From Telopea speciosissima (taxonomy: Eukaryota; Streptophyta; Magnoliopsida; Proteales; Proteaceae), in contig NC_057921.1 of the NCBI RefSeq assembly GCF_018873765.1, positions 64,903,557 through 64,967,556 on the forward strand: 64,000 nt of DNA, in the 5' to 3' direction. Positions within the stretch are counted from its first letter, which is position 1; the number at the start of each line of letters is the position of its first letter. The notes below the pieces were generated by a model. That model did no database searches. It was not told the origin of the DNA and saw only the letters and a program-made list of their open reading frames with translations. Below are positions 35,919 through 46,383 of this stretch, one piece after another. Position numbers and translations under genes: made by a program.

Positions 35919-36574
35919 TAGGGGTGTCAATCGGTCGGGTTCGGTCGGTCTCGGTCGGGCCTAGACGGGCCTAAACGGGCACTAAACGGTGTGAAAAGTA
36001 ATATCAGTCCCATTTCCCATGTCCACAAACTATAACGTCCCATGTCCCATGTCCCATGTCCTATTTAAAAAAAAATAAGAAAAAAAGAAAAAAGAAGTGC
36101 AATTTTGCCGTGTGACTGTGTGAGACTCAAAGACTGAAATTTTGATTTTGTGAGATTGAATAGAAAAAAAAAAAAAAAAAAAAAAAAAGAGGTGGAATTT
36201 GGAAGGTTAGTTAGGGTTAATGGTTTTTTTTTTTGGTAAATAATTAGGGTTAATGGTTAGTCATTTAGGAAGGTTAGGTTACCTGGGTTGTTACTTGTTA
36301 GGGAGTTGGAAGTTGGAACGTGTATACGTTTGGGAATTTTCTCTGGGGTTGGGGGTAGAATAGGTAATAATAATCGGGCTTAGGGGGTCGGGTTTAAACG
36401 GGGCAAAGGGGGTCGGGCTCGGTCGGGTCTTTAAACGGGCGGGTCGGTCGGACACCCGACGGTGTTACTTCCAGCACCGGGAACGACCGTTTATAAACGG
36501 GTCGGGCCGGTTCGGTCTTTAAACGGCCGGGTGGGATCGGGTCTGCAGGTGCGGGCCTGGCATTGACACCCCTA
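35919..36574. mobile_element. hAT-type non-autonomous element
   Basis: Ends TAGGGGTGTCAATCGG and GCATTGACACCCCTA are inverse. The 8-bp target duplication GCCCACAT is perfect (35911-35918 and 36575-36582). The two ends are made of CGGGTCGG/CGGTCGGG words; the 656-bp interior has a poly-A run (36166-36188) and no coding capacity. Same superfamily as 5732-6887. It lies about 200 bp ahead of the ACGT-box cluster of the next gene. Confidence 0.82.
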
Positions 36575-36783
36575 GCCCACATGTTCCATCGCTAAGGTCT
36601 CCCTCTATCTATTTCATGGCCAAACCTTAAAGAAGGATTTCTCCTTCTAGTCTTGATATCGATGTCTATCTTTGTATTGTTTCGGTTGGTTTTGTTTTGC
36701 CGAGAAGCCAAAAACAAACCCCGCCATTGTAAACGAGTCCTAACTCCCAAGGTAACTGAAGTCCACTAGCGAATCAAAGTCAA

Positions 36784-36873
36784 CCACGTGGATGACGACC
36801 TTATCCGGCGCACCATGAACGGTGACTAGCAAATTTGCCTACGTGGAATATCTCACGTCATGGATGACGTGGC
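36784..36873 (+). promoter_or_regulatory. Cluster of ACGT-core boxes (G-box and bZIP sites)
   Basis: Four ACGT cores occur in 90 bases: the palindromic G-box CCACGTGG (36784-36791), TACGTGG (36840-36846), CACGTCA (36854-36860) and TGACGTGGC (36865-36873). Such clusters bind bZIP and bHLH factors and are typical of ABA- or light-responsive promoters. They sit 100-180 bases ahead of the probable first exon of the gene that ends at 44005. Confidence 0.55.
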
Positions 36874-36959
36874 GGTATCGCGTTTCACCCCATCGTATCA
36901 CCACGCGATGGCCCCTCCTATTCGATCATCCAGCCGTCCAACACATGGCGAGCGGTAGT

Positions 36960-39900
36960 GAGTAGTGACCGTGTGTCCTTATTGTAAAGTTTCTTTAAAC
37001 TTTGAACGCACAGCGTTCTTCTTAACGGACGCTCTTTGTTCTTATTTCGCCCCCGCGTTGCCACACCTTCTTATTTACTTTTTTCTGTCTCCTCCGCTCA
37101 TCTTCCCTCTTCTCTCCCTTGTTTGTTCCGGCATTTGGGAACCCTGATTTCATTATCTATAGATTCATTTTCTTCGGTAGATCATGTGTGAGTTCGAGCT
37201 GAAGAACACAATGCTTTGAGGTATAGTTGTTCTTTCGACTGTGATTTATTCGATTTTTGCCTTATTTAAGATCTGATTTTCTTACTCAAGCTTGTAAGCT
37301 TTGTTAGAAGGCATTAGATTTATGGTGTTGATTTCTTAGGAGCACTTCGTTTTCAATCGAATCTACAGAGAAGTTTTTCTCTTTTTTTTGTGTAGATAGG
37401 TAAATGTTTGATTTTGAATTAAACTCTTATCGTCATAGTTCCATTTTTAAGTTTCTTGTTGAATTTTCCATTATTGATTTCGTAATTGTACCTGTTTTGG
37501 TGCTTCACTCTTTCCACAGTTTTTGAGTGAATTCTTTGAAAGAGGTTGTGTAATTCGGTGTGATTTAACTTGAAAAAATAAGTCTCTCAGTCGATGTATT
37601 ATTGAAGTTTATTGAAATTCTGATTTCTCAATGCCAGGAGTGCATGCATCGATTCTTCTGGTGTCTCTGGTTGAGATTTCTCTCTTTTAATAGTTTTAAT
37701 AGGCTTTTCCCTTCCATCTAGTCTTTCAAAATCGAAATATGATTGAGGTTTCACCGCTGATGGTTTTAATTAGACTTTCTGAAGAATTTGTGGTGTTTCG
37801 ATGTGAATTAGTTCGAGAAATAAGTGGTTCCTCCGTCCATCGTCTTGGTTTTTTGTCCTGACTCCTGATACTCTTGATCCCAGGACATCTTGTGCTTCAT
37901 GTTTGGGATGACGAGTATTCAGAAAGTAGGATCATTTGATTCAGTACTCAGGCCATGACACTCTACAGCTTAAGAAGTTTGGTTATAGGTCCCTTCTCCA
38001 CTCTTCCCTCCCCTCCCCCTTTCTTTTGTGCAAATAATTCCTTTTTCTAGTATTTCCATGCTTTCCTATCCACTTTCCTCCATTCCCTCCCTCCCTCATT
38101 TCCTCGATTTGATTTGTAATCTGTGGATTTTTGTCTTCTGGATCCGTTCACTACTTATTAGTTAATTGAACCTCATTATTTATTTTATGCTTTTGTAGAT
38201 AACAGTGAGGGAGCTGGAACTTTTCATCGGTTTTATCAATTCCTATAAATAATAAGTTTCTCCCAATCAATTCTACCTTTGTTTTCATCCTGTGACATGA
38301 ATAACAGATACATCTACAGTTATTTATTGTTGTCATTGTAAACTAGTTCCCCTGCTATCTTAATCTGTCAACCCTTGCACTTTTTTATTTAGATTTTCCT
38401 GTTGTTTTACATCTAAAATTGGTTTTTCCTTCTTTTTTTTCAGATCATTTAGATTTTCAACAACTTAAAAGGTTTTCTGGTGTGACAATTCATTGCCTCA
38501 CCTATATCAATTCGTTGTGCTGTTCCTGGGAATAGAAATTGGTGGTATGTTATAACTTCTCCCTTTTCTTTTCTGCATCTTGCTTTTTGTTACTTTGGTA
38601 GGGCTTTCATCCTTTGTATACAAGTACTCTTGATTTATCCATATGAGGTCTGGATGGATTTTTTTTTTTCCTATTTTCTTTTTTCGATAGGCAAATCTGG
38701 ATGGCATTTTCAAGTTTGTTTCTTGCATCATCTACATTTCGGCTGTGTAGCTCTTAATTTCTTGAGGGATCAGTTCCTCTATGATTCTCAAGCACTAGTA
38801 GCTGTAGTTCGGGTTTGTTTATTGCAGCTGTGATAATCCCAATTTGCAGCAATTAGGAGGGAGGGTTGAGTTCCTTATTGTACTGTTGAGTGCCACTGAC
38901 CCAAGACTTAAGTGTTTCACTTGTGACATATGATCATATAGGAGAAATATATGATAAGATTCCTCATCATCCTTGGTGAACCTTGGGCTGCCGATCTTGG
39001 AACTTGATAACCATTAATTGGACAAATTGAAACTTACTCCCAACCATTACCTTTGTCTTGTCCAGCCATTGTCACCTGTTTGGAAGGTACAGATCCTCCA
39101 ATTTTTCTGCTGTGCTTCATATGTATGATTAGTTTAATGGAGGTTCAACAAAATCCCTTTGACATTTAATGATTGGTTCTGATATTGTTCTTAGAGGCTC
39201 AAAATCTGTCCTGTACTTTTTTCTCATTAAGGTTTGGTGCGTCTCCTTACTGTTTGATTGCACATGAGATGTCATGCTCTGTGCTTGTATTATGATCTAC
39301 TTCCTTCAACTCGGGTGTACTGCTCTCTCTCTCTCTCATAACAAGATTGCTTATCTGGCAATCTTACAAACCTTTGTGTAAAGAATTTATAAAATTCTTA
39401 CAACTATGCTATTGTTTGAGGAACCCTAGAGTTACTCATCCGGTATTGTACTCTAAAGTTTTCTGCATGCATCATATTGATACTTCTTGTGTACAGTGTG
39501 TTGGAAGCCACCGTTTAATAGGTATTTCTGATGAGTCGACTCCCAAAAGACACATTATTGTCTGACTTAATTCTTTTCTGTAGGATTTCCATACCGTGTC
39601 AATTTTGGTCCTAGGATATCTATTAGGAGAAATTATTGATTGGTATCCATACCCCTAAATATATCTGAATTTCATTCCATTATGCCATGCAGTACAGAGG
39701 ATGTCCTTTTCCCCAACCTGGTTCATGTAGCCTTCCCTTACATGGATATTAGCTGTATTGTGTGTTTACACCTTTGGGATGATCTGTGCTGCTTCTTTAT
39801 TAGGAGTGGGAGTAGCAGTCAACTATCCTTGCCTCATATGATACTTCAATACCCCCTCCCCTTCATTCCCCCTTCCTCCTGTGAGGGTTAAAAAATGAAA

Positions 39901-41932
39901 CAGAAGAATGAAATGGTGGGAATGCTTTTTATGTTGTCAGCTTCCCTTCTTTGTTTGGGTACAAATATATTTTGCTTTCTCTTTCACATAAAAAGACGTT
40001 GATATACACATCCGGTTTAGCTCTTCTGGAATGAAGTGATTGAACTCGCTGAAGTTTATTGTTTGAATGTTGTTAAATGCATTGATGATTAATGAGATAC
40101 ATGCAGATGAAATTTCTTTTTTATACTCTTCTAGTATGGCAGAAGTACATTCTCATTAGAAGAATCTGTTATCTGTACTTTCTCCACAAGCATGACAAGG
40201 GAATGGTTCAACCTTGTTAGATTTTATGTAGAGCTGCCCTGTGTTTGCTTGACACCTTTAGCATGTGATGCAGGTTGATCAGATCAGCCTGCAGGTAAGA
40301 AATTCAGCCAAACATTGCAACTTTCAGGCAATAAGTATAACCAATCAATATTTTTTATTTTAATTCGGTCGTAAAGGGGGGTGATTACTTATTGATAATA
40401 GGAAATCAGAATTCCTATTTGAACTCTAGACTTCCTGTAACATTAGTCAACTAACTCCTAACTTCAAGGATTGTAGCCCATGCATAGGATGGCTGGACAA
40501 TAAAATATTTTAACATAATCGACTCAAACAAGGCGTCGACTACCTGATAATTTTACAATAAAAATATTGGACAGTTAAAGAACCCTATGTGACCTACTAT
40601 TCAACCCTCATGCAGATGTCAATAAAATCACATTGATGAACTTGTATACAAAAATTGGTCCTATACTCTGTGGAGCAAATCCTGGCTGCACAGTGTGGAT
40701 CCTATGATGCTCCTGCATTAGCATGCCCAAGAGGTGAAACAAGAATTCCTATATTCTCAAACGTCCAATCTTAAGAAGAACCTGCTGCTGAACGACAATC
40801 TGTTTTTTGTGTTGTGTAAGTCAGATACTTAGACCACTGATGCAGCTCAAAATAAACTTGAAAAGATAGAAGAGTTTTATTGTCGAAATTTCGAGGGTCA
40901 AAGAGGACCACTTAACTCTAGGGTTTCTTGGGGACTCACTCAACCACAAGAAGACCTAAAACTCAAATGGGGACTCAAATTCTTCTTCTTTTTTTTTTTC
41001 AATACTTCACAATACAAATATATATAGGAGAAGGGAGAAGTAGTCGTTGGAATGTAGCCGTTGGAAACATCTTGGAAATAGTGCATGGGAAAAAGAGGAG
41101 TGGGCATTAATTGTTTATCAGCATGACTACATTAACCAGTAACTGTGTTCAAATTTGTTTAGAATGTGTATTTGGGAGGATTGAAATGAATGTTACATAT
41201 CAACTACAATAGCCTGAACTAAATTTAGTAGCCATTTGTGTCAAAGAGCTGATGAGTTCACAGTTTGATCTCTCATTCGTCTTCTTTCTTTTTCTAAATG
41301 CAACAATTTGTCGCATTAAAAGTTAGTATAAATTGTGGATGATTGTTTTGTATCCGATCATCTAATCCTTTTATTGAACTGCACTCTTCGTCAAAGACAA
41401 TTTTCTTGACAAATAGTACCGGGCCTAAAAATTTTTGTTGAATCATCATGTCTCACAGCGGAGAGGCCGTTCCTAGTCTTTGTTATGCTAGGCCCATTTC
41501 CAAAATTTTGGTGATTGAATAAATTCTGAAATTGACATTCAAGATCATGGTCCCATTTCTAAACCTACTCGTGATTTTTCCACGCTGCCATTTTGTTTTC
41601 CTAATGGTTTTTCTTTTGTTGGAACAGGATGTTGGCATTTGTGATGCTATGGTGAGACATTTGATTCCTTGTGGATTCTTCAGCTGCTTCTGCTGACTAG
41701 GCAAAGTCCCAACTCCTCCCCCCAACCAAGAAAAACTAATCCAAAAAAAATGGATCGCTGTGATACCTCAGGGTTTGTAAGTGGGGGTGGGATGTACTCT
41801 TTCAGAGAGTAGCTTAGTTTTGTTCTTTGTTATTTTTTGCCCCGGAAGTCAGGCAGTCAGCTTTTTTCTTTTAAATTTTTTCACATCGGAGTTTGGTCTG
41901 GATAAGGGTATTGTGTTTTCAGCCGATACCAA
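36960..41932 (+). other. Probable long, intron-containing 5' leader of the Cys/His-repeat gene
   Basis: 36960-37218 has the look of a first untranslated exon (pyrimidine-rich leader, then GCTTTGAG|GTATAG as a possible donor at about 37218). The next 4.7 kb lack coding signal. Long T-rich tracts and TTTTTCAG- or TTTGCAG-type acceptors suggest introns, and the plant homologues I know of are transcribed with spliced leaders. I cannot fix the leader exons from sequence alone. 40780-41140 contains a minus-strand TATATATA plus leader arrangement that may be a decayed LTR. Confidence 0.4.
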
Positions 41933-44005
41933 ATGGATGCAAGGTTTCGACATTTGGGTTTTTCTGCTAACCCTTCCTCAAATGCATTTGAGAATCTAAG
42001 GAAAATGAATAATTTTGGAGGAATTGGAGCTGATTATTGTGCAGACACTATCTTACGGCTTGATTCACCTGGTGTCACTTTCCCTTACTTTGCCTCAAAG
42101 GGAACCAAGAGGAAATGGAGTGCAATTGATGGATCCGTTGGCTTTGAGGATGGTTCTTTGCTGGTTCTTGGGTTAGGTTGTTCACCGAGTTCTTCTGAGA
42201 GCAAGGGAAGTTCAGCGACTGCTTGCACAACCATGTCTTCAGCAAAAGAAAACGAGGAGGAGTCATCAATGGATATTGGCCTAGATTTTGATCTCCATCT
42301 TGGTAATGAGAAAGCACGAGGCCCAAAGAAACCAGCTGGTGCTACTTTGAAGCCACTGGAAGTAAGACCCAAATTTGACCTGGAATTAAGTCTTTCGACT
42401 GGGCCTGCTGAATCTGATATCACCAGTGTCACTCCTGGCTCTACCCCATCCCAAAACAACTTTGAGATGCCATTGATGGCTAGCACCGGCCCACTTGTGG
42501 ATGAAGGATCGACATCATCTCGATGGAAACTAGGAAATGCCATACTTCCATTGCATTTTGTGCATGGTGAAGAGACTAGCTTGATTCAAAACCAGTTGCC
42601 CATACCCCACAAAACAGATTCAGTTCCTGTCATTCCAGACCTTTCAACAACGATGATAACCAGTCAAAAAAGCTCAGTCACCTGTACTTCTGGGGTTACT
42701 CAGCAGCAACAGCATCGCAGTAGTAGCACAAAGACCTGTCAGTTTGCAGGATGTGGAAAGGGAGCCAGAGGTGCATCTGGCCTTTGTATTGCCCATGGTG
42801 GTGGCAGGAGGTGTCAGAAAGCTGGCTGTCAGAAGGGAGCTGAGGGCCGTACTGTTTACTGCAAGGCCCATGGTGGTGGTCGCCGTTGTCAATATCTTGG
42901 GTGCACAAAGAGTGCTGAAGGCCGCACTGAGTATTGTATTGCCCATGGTGGTGGAAGACGGTGCAGTCATGAGGGTTGCACCCGAGCAGCAAGAGGGAAG
43001 TCTGGTTTGTGCATCCGACATGGAGGTGGCAGGCGGTGCCAGCAAGAGAATTGCACAAAGAGTGCAGAAGGCTTCTCTGGTCTCTGCATATCTCATGGAG
43101 GTGGACGCCGCTGCCGGTTTCCAGCATGCTCAAAAGGTGCTCAGGGGAGCACAATGTTCTGCAAGGCTCATGGTGGCGGCAAGAGGTGCACAGTTTTAGG
43201 ATGTACGAAGGGCGCAGAAGGGAGCACAGCTTTCTGCAAGGGCCATGGTGGAGGAAAGAGGTGTTCATTCCAAGGAGGTGGAATGTGTCCAAAAAGTGTG
43301 CATGGAGGCACCCTTTTTTGTGTTGCTCATGGAGGTGGCAAGAGATGTGCTGTGCCAGAGTGCACCAAGAGTGCTAGGGGGCGGACAGACTACTGTGTTC
43401 GTCATGGTGGGGGCAAAAGATGCAAATTTGAAGGATGCAGGAAGAGTGCTCAAGGCAGCACTGACTTCTGCAAGGCGCATGGTGGAGGTAAGCGGTGCTC
43501 ATGGGGCCAACCAAATTTTGAATTTGCTGGCCAAGGTGCTCTGTGTGACCGGTTTGCTCGGGGAAAGACCGGTCTATGTGCTGCCCATAGTGCCCTAGTG
43601 CAGGACAGGCGGGTGCATGGGGTTGGAACACTGGGGCTTGCAGTCCAAGAACCAAAGCCTAGCAAACCTGAGAAGATGAAAGAGGTGGTAACTGAAGATA
43701 TGCATGTTGATGTCATGAATATGAGCAGCAGTGGAGGGACTTTTGCAGGCTGGAGTGGTTTTGATTCAAATGGTTATGGACATCCAGCAATAGCAGTGCA
43801 ATTACCACCACAGGTTCATTTTCCTCCAGCGGAAGCAGGGCTGCCACCAGGTCCAGTTTCGCTGCCGGAAGGTAGGGTACATGGGGGAAGTCTGATGGCA
43901 ATGTTAACAAGTGGTTCAGGTTCGACTCCTGCCAGTGAAAGTCAGGTAGTTGGTGGTCCATCTGAGCCGGGGAAATCTAAGATGGTTCCTGACTGGATGA
44001 AGTGA
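41933..44005 (+). CDS. Cys/His-repeat (loricrin-like, so-called WRKY19-like) nuclear protein
   Basis: Uninterrupted frame of 690 codons. The N-terminus (MDARFRHLGFSAN, DTILRLDSPG, GTKRKWSAIDGS, GLGCSPSSSESKGSSATAC) matches a conserved plant family usually annotated as loricrin-like or probable WRKY factor 19, although no WRKY domain is present. An acidic LDFDLHLG and an EAR-type LxLxL motif, FDLELSLSTG (about 148-157), suggest a transcriptional corepressor contact. Residues 269-552 carry eleven tandem units of about 25 residues of the form C-x4-C-x10-C-x2-HGGG(R/K)R; unit 8 is slightly longer and the last is degenerate. The evenly spaced Cys and His residues imply repeated zinc binding. The C-terminal 130 residues are Gly/Pro/Ser-rich and end VPDWMK. 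Function is inferred: a nuclear regulatory or defence-related protein. Four ACGT boxes lie far upstream. Frames on the opposite strand here are shadows of the repeats. Confidence 0.88.
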   Translation: MDARFRHLGFSANPSSNAFENLRKMNNFGGIGADYCADTILRLDSPGVTFPYFASKGTKRKWSAIDGSVGFEDGSLLVLGLGCSPSSSESKGSSATACTTMSSAKENEEESSMDIGLDFDLHLGNEKARGPKKPAGATLKPLEVRPKFDLELSLSTGPAESDITSVTPGSTPSQNNFEMPLMASTGPLVDEGSTSSRWKLGNAILPLHFVHGEETSLIQNQLPIPHKTDSVPVIPDLSTTMITSQKSSVTCTSGVTQQQQHRSSSTKTCQFAGCGKGARGASGLCIAHGGGRRCQKAGCQKGAEGRTVYCKAHGGGRRCQYLGCTKSAEGRTEYCIAHGGGRRCSHEGCTRAARGKSGLCIRHGGGRRCQQENCTKSAEGFSGLCISHGGGRRCRFPACSKGAQGSTMFCKAHGGGKRCTVLGCTKGAEGSTAFCKGHGGGKRCSFQGGGMCPKSVHGGTLFCVAHGGGKRCAVPECTKSARGRTDYCVRHGGGKRCKFEGCRKSAQGSTDFCKAHGGGKRCSWGQPNFEFAGQGALCDRFARGKTGLCAAHSALVQDRRVHGVGTLGLAVQEPKPSKPEKMKEVVTEDMHVDVMNMSSSGGTFAGWSGFDSNGYGHPAIAVQLPPQVHFPPAEAGLPPGPVSLPEGRVHGGSLMAMLTSGSGSTPASESQVVGGPSEPGKSKMVPDWMK

Positions 44006-46383
44006 ATGAGAGCAATGAAGCCTAATAGGTGTCACTGACTAGCTGCCCTTGTGTTTGATTTGGTTTCTGACAAGGTATGTACTTGTTTGAGTCTCTGTAC
44101 TATTAGTTTAGCAAGTTTCTGTTCCAGATGAGAAAAATAATATTTTTCTCGTTCATTGATTTCGCAGTTAGAAGTGATTCGTCTTACACCCTTGAGATAG
44201 AATAAGGGAAAAGGAGTAATTATAGTTAGGTTTTCTGCTGTAAATATATATAATGCTATGTGCAGGTTCATGTGAATACTTAGTATTTATTTTCAAAGTT
44301 TTCTGGTCAGTATGTGTGTTAAGATGCTTTAATTTTTAATGGCCATAGTTGTATCCTTTGTGGAAATGCCTTCTTGTTATTAGGCGTTTCAACTTCCCAC
44401 TCTGATGGGTGTGAAGAGCCAACATAAATCCAAAGTTTTGGCTTCCCCAAGTTGCAAACATGTTTCGTAAAGCTGTATCAGTATCACTAGAGCTGATACC
44501 AAAACAGATGGGTGTATCGGCCAAAAAGTGAATCAGTTCAGCCAAAAGGCCCAAAACAGTATTGATTGCCCGTAAGGATCGATACCACCTGATCCGTATC
44601 AGTATTGTATCAATATCGGCCAAGAACATACCGACATCGATTATTTGAACCTTGGTTGCCATGGATTTTTTTTTTTTATTTATTTATTTTTTTTATAATT
44701 TTACATTGGATTATCTATCACTTTTAAGCCTACAGTGGCGCTGTTGGTGTCACTTTTTACCTTTTTATGGCTGGACATGGCGTGGTGACAGAAGTGCATG
44801 CACTTACTATCGATGGTTTTTGTGGTTACCGGGACCATCTCTCGGCTCCATTAACACCAACTTTAAGTTATTCTGTGTATGTGTACACTAAAATTTCTGT
44901 CGGATAAATTAGATTATATTTTTTAAGTAGAAAACGTAATCTTTTCTTTTGGTGGTGCTCCTGGTGCTAGGCTATGAAAGGCTTTGCAAGCGCATGGGCA
45001 CTAGAAAACCACTCCCCCTTTATAGGATCAAGTAAAAATTCCCCATGATATCCATTGGGATCTTTGCGGGGATACAAAATGAAAATTCTGTAGTGGGTTT
45101 GTACCCGTAATTGATTTATGGATGAGTGCAACTTTGTTCTTCAAGAAATCCGTGTAATAGAAGATCCTGAATTTTGAAACTGCAAACTAAAAATATGCTC
45201 TTAAATGAAGGTAAGGTAGTCGTGCTTGGCGGCTTGGTACTATTTACAAGTGGTATTCAAGCTTTTATTTTTGTAACTTTTGCCACTGCTTTTACAGGTG
45301 AATCTATGGATTGCCGTCATTGATTCGCTTTCGAGAGGAGGGTTCTGAGGCTTTCAAGAAACTCGTCGCTTGAAAGCATTGTAAACCTTTTGTTTTTCTT
45401 CCATTTTCACCTTTCCTCTCAATGTCTCCTCTAAGTTCCTTCAAACTTCAAGGGTCTTAGCAATTGGGGTTAAGGGTGTTAATTTGGGACTAGAATCTGG
45501 AATCATACCCGAATCGACCAATTAAAATCTTATTACTACATGGAACAGTTTTGAGAGTTGATTTTGTCCAGCACCCTGCTTGGGCTGCATGTACAGCGCT
45601 GGACAAAGTGGAGCAAGGGTGAAGTGGTCTTTTCACGTTTCACTCTGTCCAGCACTGCATATGCAACCCAGGCAGGGTGCTGGACAGGAGCCAAGTCGGG
45701 ATTGATCGATTACTAAATGAAACGAGACGGTTTTAGAATGAATTTGCCAACGATTCCAAAACAAAAGACTAATAACGAATTGACTGGAATTAGAACCGCG
45801 AAACCCCATTTAATTCATTCAGAAAAGGAATGTGTACAGCCTAAGTTCTCCAAAACACAGACTAAGGACCTTTTTTTTTTTTGGTAACAAAGGACTGATA
45901 TTTGATTATTTGTATATTTTAGAACTACATATTCAATTATTTGTATTTTTGAAAATTTATTTATGGGGGAGCATTCTCTGTGCCATGCGCAATCATTTTG
46001 AAGAATGTGAAAGTCAATTAGGTTATATTCGGATCTTTGGATACTGGCTTGTCACTTTCCAGTTCAATTCCCCATAACCCATGGTTGTTCAAGACCCCAT
46101 CTAAACTAGTGGGATTGGAAGCTCCAAATTTTAATAATCGACAAAATGTAATGAATTAATTACGAGACTTCCAACAAAATATCAAGTACAGCCTTCTCAG
46201 CCTTTTCTATTTGCCATCAAATTGAAGCTTTAAATTATCAGAAACAGTCCAACTGAATATAAATACAACTATCCCTAGACAGGGAAAATTGCTTAAGTAC
46301 ATCAGTAGATTACTCCCAGAAGCCAACAAAATAGTTCCAATATTTTCTAGTAACTCTTTTGTCCAGCTTTCCATTTGTTTCAT
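44006..46383. other. 3' flank of the Cys/His-repeat gene and intergenic repeats
   Basis: 44006 to about 44300 is likely the 3' untranslated region. 44470-44640 is a TATCGG/GATACC-rich repeat like 28795-28975. 44660-44700 is T-rich. 45470-45800 begins TTAAGGGTGTTAATTTGGG, resembling a hAT-type end, and encloses the hairpin MITE at 45557-45705. No further gene recognised. Confidence 0.4.
45557..45705. mobile_element. Long-hairpin MITE, TGTCCAGCACCCTGC family
   Basis: TTTTGTCCAGCACCCTGCTT, GGGCTGCATGTACAGCGCTG on the left is inverse to CAGCACTGCATATGCAACCC, AGGCAGGGTGCTGGACAGG on the right; the loop contains TGAAGTGGTCTTTTCACG. GC-rich hairpin in AT-rich DNA. Non-coding. Confidence 0.6.

Noticed and set aside
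40780-41140. Possible LTR in the leader region of the Cys/His-repeat gene
   Set aside because: It has a TATATATA and leader-like sequence on the minus strand only. The ends and target duplication are not visible.
42085-43716. Several long frames on the minus strand and in other plus frames
   Set aside because: They are shadows of the repetitive Cys/His-coding sequence; their Cys/His-rich or Val/Ala-rich composition follows from frame shifts of the same repeat.
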